Source: Pelotalea chapellei (GTDB taxonomy: Bacteria > Desulfobacterota > Desulfuromonadia > Geobacterales > Pseudopelobacteraceae). From it: DNA of 64,000 nucleotides. Positions 44,397 to 54,380 of this stretch are shown in pieces; within the stretch, counting starts at the first letter, position 1, and the number at the start of each line of letters is the position of its first letter. Location: assembly GCF_018531195.1 (NCBI RefSeq), contig NZ_JAHDYS010000006.1, forward strand, positions 1-64,000. The letters run 5' to 3'. The position numbers and the translations under genes were made by a program. The notes beneath the pieces were generated by a model, which was not told the origin of the DNA, made no database searches, and was given only the letters and a program-made list of their open reading frames with translations.

Positions 44397-45956
44397 TTAT
44401 TCCCATTCAATCGTTGCAGGGGGTTTGCTGGAAATATCATACACTACTCTATTGATTCCCTTAACTTCGTTGATGATCCGGCCACTGATCCTGGCAAGAT
44501 CCTCATAAGGAAGCGGGTACCAGCCAGCGGTCATGAAATCTTTGGTTTCAACTGCCCGCAAGGCAACAACATATTCGTAGGTGCGACCATCACCCATGAC
44601 ACCAACGCTTTTTACCGGAAGAAAAACGGCAAAGGCTTGACTGATTTTGTGATAATGACCGGAGGAATAGAGTTCCTCGATGTAGATTGCATCAGCCTGC
44701 CGAAGAATGTCGGCATATTCCTTCTTTACCTCGCCAAGAATACGAACCCCCAAACCTGGTCCGGGGAACGGGTGTCGCCAGACCATCTGGTGGGGAAGGC
44801 CAAGCTCTTCGCCAATGGAACGAACTTCATCCTTAAATAGCTCGCGCAAAGGCTCCAGCAGCTTGAGCTTCATGTGTTCAGGCAAACCACCGACATTGTG
44901 GTGGCTCTTGATATTATGTGCCTTTCCAGTTTTGGCACCGGCAGATTCAATTACATCAGGATAGATTGTCCCTTGAGCAAGCCAGCAGGCGTCTTGTATT
45001 CGTGAAGATTCTTCGTCAAAAATTTCTACAAAAAGACCCCCAATTATCTTGCGCTTTCTTTCGGGGTCACTTTCGCCTGCTAATGCTGCCAGAAAGCGTT
45101 CCTCTGCATTAACCCGAATCACCTTGACGCCCAGATTTTCGGCAAAGGTTGCCATAACCTGATCACCTTCAGCTAAACGCAAGAGTCCATTGTCGACGAA
45201 CACACAGGTAAGCTGGTCCCCGATGGCACGATGTATCAGGGCGGCGGCCACAGATGAATCGACTCCACCGGAAAGCCCTAGAATCACCCTTTCCGTTCCC
45301 ACATCATGACGAATACGAGCCACGGCATCTTCGATAATCTTGCCTGGCGTCCACTGACCGCTGCAGCCGCAGACCTTGCGAACAAAGGTATCGATGAATA
45401 TTTCTCCTCGCGGAGTATGGTTGACTTCAGGATGGAATTGCACGCCATAAAGCCGGCGCTGTTCATCCTGAATGGCACACACCGGGGCATTGGCAGTCTG
45501 GGCTACGACTTCGAAACCAGGAGGTACAACGGACACATGGTCCCCGTGACTCATCCAGACCGGACTTTTTCCTTCTGCAAAAAAACCATCATAGAGCATA
45601 CCGGGATGTCCGCAGGCCACCAATTCCGCATGACCGAATTCGCGCTTACCGGCAGGTACCACTTCTCCACCGAAATGCAGGCTCATCAACTGCATGCCAT
45701 AGCAGATTCCCAGCACTGGGACACCAAGTTCAAAAAGTTCCTCTGCCACAGCAGGCGCTCCAGGTTCATATACGGACATTGGTCCGCCGGAGAGAATAAT
45801 ACCGCTTGGAGCAAAGGCACGTATGGCAGAAAATTCCATGTCGAATGGATGCAGCTCACAATAGACATGGGCCTCGCGCACCCTGCGAGCGATCAGTTGC
45901 GTATACTGGGATCCGAAATCAAGGATCAAGATCTTCTGGCTATGAATATCTGGCAT
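44397..45956 (-). CDS. guaA: GMP synthase (glutamine-hydrolysing)
   Basis: The 519-residue enzyme converts XMP to GMP with ATP and glutamine. The N-terminal class I glutamine amidotransferase has its nucleophile Cys in 'GICYGMQL' and His-Glu in 'GVQFHPEV'. The ATP-pyrophosphatase domain has the P-loop '[11 protein letters not shown]', and the C-terminal dimerisation domain ends 'PPATIEWE'. It lies 60 bases downstream of guaB, its pathway partner. It has a clear terminator. Confidence 0.97.
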   Translation of the reverse strand: MPDIHSQKILILDFGSQYTQLIARRVREAHVYCELHPFDMEFSAIRAFAPSGIILSGGPMSVYEPGAPAVAEELFELGVPVLGICYGMQLMSLHFGGEVVPAGKREFGHAELVACGHPGMLYDGFFAEGKSPVWMSHGDHVSVVPPGFEVVAQTANAPVCAIQDEQRRLYGVQFHPEVNHTPRGEIFIDTFVRKVCGCSGQWTPGKIIEDAVARIRHDVGTERVILGLSGGVDSSVAAALIHRAIGDQLTCVFVDNGLLRLAEGDQVMATFAENLGVKVIRVNAEERFLAALAGESDPERKRKIIGGLFVEIFDEESSRIQDACWLAQGTIYPDVIESAGAKTGKAHNIKSHHNVGGLPEHMKLKLLEPLRELFKDEVRSIGEELGLPHQMVWRHPFPGPGLGVRILGEVKKEYADILRQADAIYIEELYSSGHYHKISQAFAVFLPVKSVGVMGDGRTYEYVVALRAVETKDFMTAGWYPLPYEDLARISGRIINEVKGINRVVYDISSKPPATIEWE

Positions 45957-46015
45957 GGTAACTTTCTTTAAATGTGTGAGTGGGGTGTGAATACGTTGTA
46001 AGGTCAGTTACAGGC

Positions 46016-47485
46016 TCAATTACCTACCCGGTAGTTAGGCGCTTCCTTGGTAATTGTTACATCGTGAACATGGGATTCTTTGAGACCCGCTCCGGTAATA
46101 CGGATGAAGCGTCCTCGCTCCTGGAGCTCACCGATAGAGGCGCAACCGGTATATCCCATACCGGAACGAAGTCCTCCCAGCAGTTGGTGGATGTTTGCTG
46201 AAAGCGGTCCGCGCAAGGGCACCATCCCCTCAATTCCTTCAGGAACAAGCTTTACATCATCTCCGACTTCGGATTGGAAATAGCGATCCTTGCTGCCGTC
46301 CTTCATGGCACCGATGGAGCCCATGCCGCGATAGGTTTTATACGTACGTCCCTGATAAAGAACGGTATCGCCAGGTGATTCTTCGGTCCCCGCAAAGAGA
46401 GATCCAATCATGATGCAGTCTGCGCCTGCAGTAACAGCTTTGGGAAGGTCTCCTGAATATTTGATGCCTCCATCGGCAATCACCGGAACATCGTATTTGT
46501 GGGCTATTCGAGAGCATTCATGGATAGCCGTAATTTGCGGTACCCCTACCCCGGCTACAACACGGGTGGTGCAGATCGAGCCAGGTCCGATTCCCACCTT
46601 GATACCATCAACACCGGCTTTAATAAGTGCTTCAGCCGCCTCAGCCGTGGCAATGTTTCCTGCAATGATCTCAACTCCGGGAAAAGTGACTTTGGCGCGT
46701 ATGACAGCATCAAGTACTCCTTGGGAGTGACCATGAGCTGTATCAATAACAATTACATCCACGCCAGCCTTTATGAGCGCATCCATGCGGGCTTCCATGT
46801 CAGCTGTAGGCCCAACCGCTGCTCCGACCCTGAGACGGCCTAGGCTGTCCTTGCAGGAATTAGGATATTTTTTTACCTTTTCAATATCTTTGATTGTGAT
46901 CAATCCCTTTAGATTTCGATCGTCATCAACCACAAGCAGTTTCTCAACACGGGTATGTTTTAGGTGTTCCTTGGCCTGCTCCAGGGTTGTTCCTACAGGG
47001 ACGGTAACAAGGTTGCGCTTGGTCATGCGATCAGAAATGGGCAGATCATAGTCTGTTTCAAAACGCAGATCACGATTAGTCAGGATGCCGACCAATTTCC
47101 CGTTAGGCTTAATGACTGGTACCCCAGAAATGCGGTAACGTTGCATTATGTCCAGTGCCTCGTTGATCTTCTGATTGGGGCGCATGGTTATCGGATCTAC
47201 GATCATGCCTGATTCGCTCTTTTTGACTTTGTCGACCTCATAAGCCTGCTCCTTGATGGTGAGGTTCTTGTGGATGATACCAAGTCCCCCTTCTCTAGCC
47301 ATGCAAATAGCAGTTCTGGCTTCAGTGACCGTATCCATGGCTGCGCTCACTAGAGGTATGTTCAGGTGAATGTTGCGTGAAACGCGAGTTGCGATATTAG
47401 TGTCACGAGGCAGTATCAAGGAGTGGGCAGGAACGAGAAGAACATCATCAAAGGTCAAGCCTTCCTGCAGCTTTTCATAGGGCAT
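46016..47485 (-). CDS. guaB: IMP dehydrogenase
   Basis: The 489-residue enzyme oxidises IMP to XMP with NAD+, the first committed step to GMP. The catalytic Cys lies in '[17 protein letters not shown]', the barrel has '[13 protein letters not shown]', and two CBS domains are inserted (about residues 95-210, '[14 protein letters not shown]'). GCAGGAG precedes the ATG by 8 bases. It is followed by guaA, the typical guaBA order. No purine riboswitch was recognised upstream. Confidence 0.97.
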   Translation of the reverse strand: MPYEKLQEGLTFDDVLLVPAHSLILPRDTNIATRVSRNIHLNIPLVSAAMDTVTEARTAICMAREGGLGIIHKNLTIKEQAYEVDKVKKSESGMIVDPITMRPNQKINEALDIMQRYRISGVPVIKPNGKLVGILTNRDLRFETDYDLPISDRMTKRNLVTVPVGTTLEQAKEHLKHTRVEKLLVVDDDRNLKGLITIKDIEKVKKYPNSCKDSLGRLRVGAAVGPTADMEARMDALIKAGVDVIVIDTAHGHSQGVLDAVIRAKVTFPGVEIIAGNIATAEAAEALIKAGVDGIKVGIGPGSICTTRVVAGVGVPQITAIHECSRIAHKYDVPVIADGGIKYSGDLPKAVTAGADCIMIGSLFAGTEESPGDTVLYQGRTYKTYRGMGSIGAMKDGSKDRYFQSEVGDDVKLVPEGIEGMVPLRGPLSANIHQLLGGLRSGMGYTGCASIGELQERGRFIRITGAGLKESHVHDVTITKEAPNYRVGN

Positions 47486-47585
47486 TTAGGGTACTCCTGC
47501 GAATGATAAATTTTATAAAAATTAGTACAGCAGATCAGGCAAGTCAAGTCAAAAGGGGTTAATTTTAATGGATCATAATGTGAGG

Positions 47586-47614
47586 TGGTGGTGAGGGTAT
47601 TTCCCTCACCACCA
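47586..47614 (-). promoter_or_regulatory. Perfect 12-bp hairpin after the M42 peptidase gene
   Basis: Positions 47586-47597 and 47603-47614 form a perfect 12-bp stem with a 5-base loop directly after the stop of the M42 peptidase gene. No T-run follows on either strand, so it may be a stabilising structure or a weak terminator. Confidence 0.5.
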
Positions 47615-47619
47615 GATTT

Positions 47620-48693
47620 TCAGGAAGGGATGAATTCATCTCGCGAAGTAATTTTTTCAAGAACCGCCACGATCAACTGTGCCGCATTTTCCAGGTCATT
47701 CAAAGAGAGTGTCTCGACAGAGGTATGCATATATCGCAACGGTATTTTGACGAGAGCTGTTGCCACACCGCCACGCGAAATCTGCATGACGTTTGCATCT
47801 GTGCCGGTAGCACGCGGTGCTGCAGTGTGTTGAATGGGAATATTCTCCGCCTCCGCGGCACAGTTCAACAATTCGAACAGACGTGGATTGATGTTTGGTC
47901 CGCGGGCAAGGATGGGACCTTTACCTAGGAAAATTTCTCCATTATGTTTTTTCTCAACATCTGGTTGATCGGTAGCAAAATCCACCTCCACACAGATACC
48001 AATGTCGGGATTAACTGAATAACAACTTGTGGTGCCACCCCGAAGGCCGATCTCTTCCTGTACTGACGAGACACCATACAGGTCCACATTCAACTGTTTA
48101 CCGCTTTCTTTTACTAGACGCAACACTTCGGCTACGACAAAACAGCCAGCTTTGTCATCAAATCCTCGAGAAGCGACGCGCTCGTTATGAAGGCGGGTGA
48201 ATGAGCTTTCGAAGGTAACTGCATCCCCTACCCTGACCAGTTTTTGAGCTTCTTCTTTATCTTTTGCGCCGATGTCTATGTATTGTGATTCGAGTTTGAC
48301 AACTGTTTCCCTGTCTTTGCTATCCATAAGATGTATAGGTTTTTTCCCTATGACACCCGGAAGGGCGCCTGTTGATGTATGAACATTGACCCGTTTACCC
48401 GGCGTAAGGTGAGCATCTACGCCGCCAACTGCTGCAAAAAAAAGAAATCCCTTGTCATCAATATATTTAATCTGCAGGCCGATTTCATCCGTATGGCCCA
48501 CCACCATGACCTTGGGTAGGTTCTGTCCTTTACCGCCAACCTTGGCAATAACATTACCCATTATGTCCGTAGTGATTTCATCACAAAATGCAGCTACGTA
48601 ATCTCGAAAGACTCGCTGAGCCGGCTGTTCATAGCCGGATGGACTGGGAGCATCAAGAAGCTTTTCAAGAAAAATATTCGATTCGGTGCGCAT
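47620..48693 (-). CDS. M42-family metallo-aminopeptidase (FrvX/glutamyl aminopeptidase-like)
   Basis: The 357-residue cytoplasmic peptidase has the M42 metal ligands in 'VGHTDEIGLQ' (His/Asp), 'FDDKAGCFVV' (bridging Asp), 'VQEEIGLRG' (Glu-Glu) and 'EVDFATD'. M42 enzymes are dodecameric tetrahedral aminopeptidases that trim peptides; cellulase (CelM)-type annotations of this family are a known misnomer. Length is typical (340-360). AAAGGG precedes the ATG. It stands alone between guaB and the GspE-like gene. Confidence 0.9.
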   Translation of the reverse strand: MRTESNIFLEKLLDAPSPSGYEQPAQRVFRDYVAAFCDEITTDIMGNVIAKVGGKGQNLPKVMVVGHTDEIGLQIKYIDDKGFLFFAAVGGVDAHLTPGKRVNVHTSTGALPGVIGKKPIHLMDSKDRETVVKLESQYIDIGAKDKEEAQKLVRVGDAVTFESSFTRLHNERVASRGFDDKAGCFVVAEVLRLVKESGKQLNVDLYGVSSVQEEIGLRGGTTSCYSVNPDIGICVEVDFATDQPDVEKKHNGEIFLGKGPILARGPNINPRLFELLNCAAEAENIPIQHTAAPRATGTDANVMQISRGGVATALVKIPLRYMHTSVETLSLNDLENAAQLIVAVLEKITSRDEFIPS

Positions 48694-48817
48694 GTTTTAC
48701 CCTTTCTTGTTCTTTTGATCAGTGGAGCTTTAATTACTATACCAGCGCCTTTTTTAAATAGGGAGGCTTTTCACCTTAGTACGTTAAGTATTGGGCTCGT
48801 TTACCATTGTTTTAAGT

Positions 48818-48845
48818 TTGTTAAATAAAACCAATTTGATATTAT
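48818..48845 (+). promoter_or_regulatory. Possible promoter of the GAF-GspE gene
   Basis: TTGTTA (48818-48823) and TATTAT (48840-48845) are 16 bases apart. Transcription would start near 48852, between the earliest in-frame start (48791) and the GTG at 48878, which supports the later start. Confidence 0.42.
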
Positions 48846-48877
48846 GGCTCGAATCCACTCATGAACAGGAGGATGTC

Positions 48878-51181
48878 GTGGCTTTGGAACAGAAGTTTTT
48901 CAAACAGCAGCTGGAATTCCGAAAACGGTTGATGGAAAAGATTAATGAGATACATTCTTCTGACAGCCTTGATGTACTTCTGGTCAAGATAAAGGAAAGC
49001 ATCGCCCCACTTTTCGATGCTGAGCGCATTACTATTTATCTGACAGATACCAGAAACAAAATCCTTGTATCGAAAGTAAAGAGTGGTGGTGAGTTGCAGC
49101 AGATATCCATTCCCATCAGCGACAACAGTCTTTCTGGGTTTTGCGCATATACCGGCAGAACAATAAATGTCAGAAATGCTTACGATACTCATGAATTACT
49201 TATGATCGGCAGCAATCTCAGGTTCGACGACACTTGGGACATAAAGACAGGTTTCCGTACCAAGCAAGTACTCTGTGTACCAATGAGTTTTAAAAACATC
49301 TTGTTAGGTGTAATCCAGATCATGAACAAGAAGAACAGCACTTTCTTCACGGACCTTGATGTCAATTATGCAACGGAGCTGGCTACATCGCTCTCCATAG
49401 CCATTAACAATATCAACCGTCTTACGGTTAGCGCCAACAGCATCCGCCACAGATCTCGATATAATTATCTATTTGACAAGAATCTGATCGACGAAAAGGC
49501 GCTGAATCAACTTGATGCTCATCCGGACCTACCTACTATTGGCCTGGACGTTATCCTGATGCGGGAGCTTGGGGTATGTCGGGAAGACATGTCAAAGAAC
49601 CTCTCATTATATTTTGGTACCGAATTCATCGGGTTCGAACCGGCAACAATGTGGCTAGACAATGAACTCCTCAAACGAGTCAAGCCGGAACGACTGATGA
49701 AGGAGTGGTGGGTTCCTTTTAAATTAGAAAACGGCAGGCTGCATATCATTATGGATGATCCAACTGATCTCGCACGCCACGAAACAATAAAGTTCATATA
49801 TCCCGAATTCAAGCGCATTAGCTACATGGCCGCCTTTAGGGAGGATATCCAGAACTATATTAGCCTCTTTTACGGAAACGGCGGGCCTGGCGGTAAGGAC
49901 AGCAGCATTAATGAGCTTATTAGTAAACTGGACGCAGGTGAAGAACCAGAGATTGAATGGGAGTCCCGCAAGGTTTCTGAGCAAGACAATGTAATTGTTC
50001 AGCTGGTCAACAAGATCATTGTTGATGCAGTGCGCAATAAAGCTTCAGACATACACATCGAGCCGTTTCCTGGCAAGGAAGATGTCCGGGTTCGAATGCG
50101 CTTCGATGGCCGCTGCAAAATCTATCAGATGATCCCATACAAGTATAAATATGCCATACCCTCGCGCATCAAAATAATGTGTGGTCTTGATATTTCAGAG
50201 CGGCGCAAGCCACAGGACGGAAAGATAGCTTTTAAAAAATTTGGTCCATTGGATGTCGAATTGCGTGTAGCCACGGTACCAACAGCCGGTCAAATGGAAG
50301 ACGTTGTCATTCGTGTATTATCTTCCGGTGAACCTATTGGCTTCAATAAGTTAGAATTGACACATCGTAACGCTTGTGTTTTGGAAAGATGTATCAGGCA
50401 GCCATACGGTCTTGTTTTGGTGGTCGGACCAACCGGATCTGGCAAGACTACTACTCTTCATTCAGCCATCTCCGTCATCAATACGCCTGAAACCAAAATC
50501 TGGACTGCCGAAGATCCTGTAGAGATTACACAGCCTGGCCTGCGCCAAGTTCAGGTACACTCAAAAATAGGCTTCACTTTTGCTGCGGCATTACGCTCGT
50601 TTCTGCGGGCAGATCCGGATGTAATCATGGTGGGCGAGATGCGTGATAAAGAAACTGCAGAGATAAGCATAGGGGCCTCGCTAACCGGTCATCTCGTTTT
50701 TTCCACACTGCACACAAATTCAGCCCCTGAGACAGTAACTCGTTTACTGGATATGGAGCTGGATCCTTTCAGCTTTTCCGATGCTATTCTCTGCATACTG
50801 GCCCAACGGCTGGCCCGCAAACTTTGTACCACCTGCAGACAGGAATACATCCCTCACAAGGAAGAACTGGAAGAAATAATTTTAGAATATGGAATTGATG
50901 ATTTTCTCAAGAGTGGTATCAATCCAGCTGCAATCAGGTTATACCGGTCAGCAGGTTGCGCTACATGTGGAGATACCGGATACGTGGGACGTCTGGGGCT
51001 GCATGAAGTGCTGGAGGGAAGCGATCAGCTAAAAGCACTGATAAAGCGCAAGGCAGAAATTGAACTTATCCGCCAACAGGCGATGGCTGATGGCATGACG
51101 ACTTTGAAACAGGATGGGATTCTTAAATGTCTTAAAGGCCTTACTGATTTGCGCGAGGTAAGGAGAGTCTGTATCAGGTAA
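48878..51181 (+). CDS. GspE/PilB-type secretion or pilus ATPase with N-terminal GAF domain
   Basis: The 767-residue protein begins with a GAF domain (about 25-175; 'FDAERITIYLTDTRN', 'VLCVPMSFKNILLGVIQIMNKKN'). A MshEN/GspE_N-like region follows (about 195-350). The GspE core has Walker A 'GPTGSGKTTT' near 516, the Asp box, Walker B 'VIMVGEMRD' and His box 'TGHLVFSTLHTN'. A four-Cys zinc module is near the end ('CTTCRQ', 'CATCGDTG'). Such ATPases power type II secretion or type IV pilus extension. The GTG at 48878 has AGGAGG 5 bases upstream. No inner-membrane platform or pseudopilin genes are adjacent, so it is an orphan ATPase. The GAF domain suggests control by a small ligand. Confidence 0.9.
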   Translation: MALEQKFFKQQLEFRKRLMEKINEIHSSDSLDVLLVKIKESIAPLFDAERITIYLTDTRNKILVSKVKSGGELQQISIPISDNSLSGFCAYTGRTINVRNAYDTHELLMIGSNLRFDDTWDIKTGFRTKQVLCVPMSFKNILLGVIQIMNKKNSTFFTDLDVNYATELATSLSIAINNINRLTVSANSIRHRSRYNYLFDKNLIDEKALNQLDAHPDLPTIGLDVILMRELGVCREDMSKNLSLYFGTEFIGFEPATMWLDNELLKRVKPERLMKEWWVPFKLENGRLHIIMDDPTDLARHETIKFIYPEFKRISYMAAFREDIQNYISLFYGNGGPGGKDSSINELISKLDAGEEPEIEWESRKVSEQDNVIVQLVNKIIVDAVRNKASDIHIEPFPGKEDVRVRMRFDGRCKIYQMIPYKYKYAIPSRIKIMCGLDISERRKPQDGKIAFKKFGPLDVELRVATVPTAGQMEDVVIRVLSSGEPIGFNKLELTHRNACVLERCIRQPYGLVLVVGPTGSGKTTTLHSAISVINTPETKIWTAEDPVEITQPGLRQVQVHSKIGFTFAAALRSFLRADPDVIMVGEMRDKETAEISIGASLTGHLVFSTLHTNSAPETVTRLLDMELDPFSFSDAILCILAQRLARKLCTTCRQEYIPHKEELEEIILEYGIDDFLKSGINPAAIRLYRSAGCATCGDTGYVGRLGLHEVLEGSDQLKALIKRKAEIELIRQQAMADGMTTLKQDGILKCLKGLTDLREVRRVCIR

Positions 51182-51194
51182 AGGATGCGAGACC

Positions 51195-51371
51195 TCAAAG
51201 GTGCTCGTTTTTACCTTGTTTGAATTGCATCTTCAGTACCACTAGAAAAAAAGGAAAGACACCGCACAAAAGCCCCCATAGATAAGGGTTCTTGCCGCGT
51301 TTACGGGCCATCATGAACCCAAAGATGCCAGGCAGACCAAAAAACAACAGAATAAAGATGAGTTCGCTCAA
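51195..51371 (-). CDS. Small membrane protein (58 residues)
   Basis: Reading the minus strand from TTG at 51371 to TGA at 51195 gives a 58-residue protein. It has two hydrophobic segments (about 4-19 and 31-46) separated by a positively charged turn 'ARKRGKNPYLWG', and a basic polar tail. AGGA lies 8 bases upstream. Pattern and codon use look like a real gene, and similar 'RKxGxNPxLWGLLCGxFP' small proteins occur in related bacteria as I recall. Function is unknown. It is convergent with the GspE-like gene, 13 bases from its stop. Confidence 0.65.
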   Translation of the reverse strand: MSELIFILLFFGLPGIFGFMMARKRGKNPYLWGLLCGVFPFFLVVLKMQFKQGKNEHL

Positions 51372-51500
51372 AAGATTTCCTAACGAGTTGTTTGCTTACA
51401 GGGAATAAATAGTAACATTCATTTTTATGGATTTCAAACTGATGAATACTCGAAATTAGCGTGCCGTCCACAATTTAGACTAAAGTAATCCATGGTCGTT

Positions 51501-52400
51501 TTAACTGTTATAAACATCCTGGGTCATCAGTAGCCAAAAGGCTGCTGCTGCTGGAGAAAGCTCCCTGCCAGATCTCTTCACTGCATAAAAGTTTCTCGAT
51601 ATCTCCAGACCTAATATTGTTAAAACTGCCAGTGTGCCGTCCTCCAGATCCTTTGCAACTGCCAGATTGGACATGAAGGCACACCCAGTTCCGTTCATGA
51701 CTGCCCTGCGTACGGCCTCGCTGCTACCGAGAACAGCAGTCGTGCGTAGTTTTTCCTTTTTTACCCCGGCAGAAAAAAGTGCCTTATGTACAGCCTGTTG
51801 TGTGCCTGATCCATCTTCACGCGCTACAAGCGGAATTTGGCACAATTCAACTGGAGTAAGGTTATTCCCTATTTTTTCCATGATGGTAGGTGGGGCCACA
51901 CAGATAATATTGTCCTGACCGATGGGAACGGACTGCAACCTCTCATCGTCAACGTGTCCTCCAACAAGGCCAAGCTCAATCTGGCCATTTAGCAATTGTT
52001 GCTGAATGGAAGTACTATCGCCTTGAATTACGTCAAGGCAAACTTTGGGACAGACTTTAAGGTAATCACCGAGCATTGCGGGAATTAAACAAGTGCCTGG
52101 GATACTGCTGGCACCCACTTTTAGAACAACATTTTCCATACCGCGGAACCGTCGGATCGCTGAGAGCGAGTTCGAACATTCCTTGATAATCTTGAGTGAG
52201 TGTTCAAGAAATAAAGTGCCCGCTTCAGTGAGAAACACACCACTACGGCTGCGATCGAACAACCTGATTTCAAGTTCATCTTCAAGTGCGTGTATATGCT
52301 GACTTGCAGTTGATTGTGTAATGCAGGCCTTCTCAGCACCTTTTGAAAAACTGAGATATTCTGCCACGGCAACGAAAACTTCTAATTGCTTTAATGTCAC
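51501..52400 (-). CDS. LysR-family transcriptional regulator, selenium-metabolism-like subgroup
   Basis: The 299-residue regulator has an N-terminal winged helix-turn-helix ('LKQLEVFVAVAEYLSFSKGAEKACITQSTASQHI') and a periplasmic-binding-like effector domain. The 'GASSIPGTCLIPAML', 'GSGTQQAVHKAL' and 'ELSPAAAAFW' segments resemble the LysR subgroup often annotated as selenium-metabolism-associated; that assignment is from memory of the family and no selenium genes are in the window. The GTG at 52400 has AAAGGAG 7 bases upstream and gives the normal family length. It diverges from pepF, which it may control. Confidence 0.85.
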   Translation of the reverse strand: MTLKQLEVFVAVAEYLSFSKGAEKACITQSTASQHIHALEDELEIRLFDRSRSGVFLTEAGTLFLEHSLKIIKECSNSLSAIRRFRGMENVVLKVGASSIPGTCLIPAMLGDYLKVCPKVCLDVIQGDSTSIQQQLLNGQIELGLVGGHVDDERLQSVPIGQDNIICVAPPTIMEKIGNNLTPVELCQIPLVAREDGSGTQQAVHKALFSAGVKKEKLRTTAVLGSSEAVRRAVMNGTGCAFMSNLAVAKDLEDGTLAVLTILGLEISRNFYAVKRSGRELSPAAAAFWLLMTQDVYNS

Positions 52401-52550
52401 GTTCAATCTCCTTTGATTCACAACAAGGTACAACAGTTGGTGATGCTTGTAAAATCCTTCCTTGGATGGAGTTGACCATCTTGACGGTACGGTTCCCACG
52501 TAGTAATCTTTCCGGATTAAGTATCCATTCATGATTTCATGGAGACAAGC

Positions 52551-54320
52551 ATGCCACAGACTGACCTCACTTGGAACACTTCCCTGCTTTATTCAGCTCC
52601 CGATTCACCCGAACTTGAGGCGGAGCTGAATTCATTTGAAAGTATGGCGGCAAGTTTCCGTCAGCGTTATTTCGAGAAGATTTCTCAGCTTGATCCTCAA
52701 AGTTTACTTTCTGCTTTACGGGAATACGAGGCGATGCAGGTTTCGATGGCAAAGCCTTTCTGTTACGCCCATTTGCTGTTTGCTGCTGATTCGACTAACG
52801 AAATTAATCGTGCTCTTTCTCAGCGCTGTTCAGAACTGGGTAACCGTCTATCTCAACAATTGCTGTTTTTCGATTTAGAATTAATGAACATGGAAGACGA
52901 TCGCTTTGAAACGTTGTGCTCACTGCAGGAAGCTGATAGATATCTGCATTTTTTGAGGAGCATTCGCAAGTTCCGCCCTTTTACTTTGAAAGAAAATGAA
53001 GAACGACTTCTTACCCGTAAGAATCTTACCGGACTTAGCGCCTTCACTAAACTGTTCGATGAGCTTTCTGCCTCATTCCGTTACACCATGGAAATGGACG
53101 GTGAAGAACAGGAATTTACGGGTGAGGAATTGCTTTCCCTGCTTCACCATCCCTCCCCCGATGTACGCTTTCGCGCTCTGACGCTTTTCCTGGAACGACA
53201 TGGCGAGCATGGCATAGTCTACAACTCAGTGTTTAACAATATGGCACTAGACCATGGGCAGGAAATGGAACTGCGCAATTACACCTCACCCATTCAGCCA
53301 ACCAATATTGGAAACGAGATACCGGATGAGGCGGTGGAACATCTGATGGAAACTACGGAGGCTAATTATGGCCTCGCCCAGGAATATTTTCGATTAAAAG
53401 CAAAAATGCTGGGCATGGACAAAATTCGTAACTGTGACATGTATGCTCCAGTGGCCGAAAGTGAAAAGAAATTTGAATTCAATGAGGCTCGCAACATGGT
53501 GGTAGCTGCTTACACAGCATATGATCCTGAATTTGGCCGCATTGTGGAGGCTTTTTTCAGTGAACGTCGGGTTGATGTGATGCCTCGTACCGGCAAATCA
53601 GGTGGTGCTTTTGCCATGGGCATAAGTCCCGAAGCCCCACCCTTCCTGCTGCTCAATTATACCGGCACTCTGCGAGATCTGGCTACCATAGCCCATGAGG
53701 CCGGTCACGGCCTGCACTTTGTCCTGTCACAGAAACAGAACATGCTTAACTACCATGCTCCGCTTCCCTTGGCAGAGACAGCCTCCGTGTTTGGAGAAAT
53801 GCTGTTGACACGCATGCTGTTAGAAAATGAAAGTGATCCGGTTGTTCGCCGCTCTCTCCTGTGCGCCAAAATCGAAGATATAATCGCAACCACTTTCCGC
53901 CAGACTGTACTTACCCGTTTTGAGCTGCGCCTGCACCGCGAACGTTCGAAAGGATTGCTTTCAAATGTGAGGATCGGAGAAATCTGGTTGGAGGAAAATG
54001 CAAAACTATTCGGGAATGCAGTCGAGATGATCCCGGCCTATCAATGGGGATGGAGCTATATCAGCCACTTCATTCACAGCCGATTTTACTGCTATTCATA
54101 TACCTTTGCAGAGCTATTGGTGCTGGCGTTGTTTCAAAAATATCGTGAAGAAGGCGAGAGTTTCAAGCCTGGTTACCATTCCCTGTTGGAGTCCGGCGGT
54201 GCACTCTCACCAGCGGAAACGGCCCGACTCGCAGGAATTGATATAAATGAAGGGAATTTCTGGCAAAAAGGATATGATTTCTTAGCGGGATTAATTGATG
54301 AACTTAAAGCAATAGTTTAA
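52551..54320 (+). CDS. pepF: Oligoendopeptidase F (M3B family)
   Basis: The 589-residue zinc peptidase cleaves short peptides in the cytoplasm. The active site is 'IAHEAGHGLHF' (HExxH), and the third ligand Glu follows in 'LAETASVFGEML'. Length and the alpha-helical N-terminal region match M3B enzymes (about 590-600). The ATG at 52551 has GGAG 6 bases upstream; an ATG 12 bases earlier is less favoured. It is transcribed divergently from the LysR-type gene and has no partner downstream. Confidence 0.9.
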   Translation: MPQTDLTWNTSLLYSAPDSPELEAELNSFESMAASFRQRYFEKISQLDPQSLLSALREYEAMQVSMAKPFCYAHLLFAADSTNEINRALSQRCSELGNRLSQQLLFFDLELMNMEDDRFETLCSLQEADRYLHFLRSIRKFRPFTLKENEERLLTRKNLTGLSAFTKLFDELSASFRYTMEMDGEEQEFTGEELLSLLHHPSPDVRFRALTLFLERHGEHGIVYNSVFNNMALDHGQEMELRNYTSPIQPTNIGNEIPDEAVEHLMETTEANYGLAQEYFRLKAKMLGMDKIRNCDMYAPVAESEKKFEFNEARNMVVAAYTAYDPEFGRIVEAFFSERRVDVMPRTGKSGGAFAMGISPEAPPFLLLNYTGTLRDLATIAHEAGHGLHFVLSQKQNMLNYHAPLPLAETASVFGEMLLTRMLLENESDPVVRRSLLCAKIEDIIATTFRQTVLTRFELRLHRERSKGLLSNVRIGEIWLEENAKLFGNAVEMIPAYQWGWSYISHFIHSRFYCYSYTFAELLVLALFQKYREEGESFKPGYHSLLESGGALSPAETARLAGIDINEGNFWQKGYDFLAGLIDELKAIV

Positions 54321-54380
54321 CTACTAAAGCAGCTGTTTGCTTCGATTTTTCGAGGCAGACGGCTGTGGTTATCTCACTTC

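Noticed and set aside
45306-45971. Plus-strand open frame of 221 codons opposite guaA
   Set aside because: It is the reverse of a highly conserved guaA coding sequence and has no family resemblance.
48791-48877. Upstream start for the GAF-GspE gene
   Set aside because: No ribosome binding site, and a promoter lies inside this segment; the GTG at 48878 follows AGGAGG.
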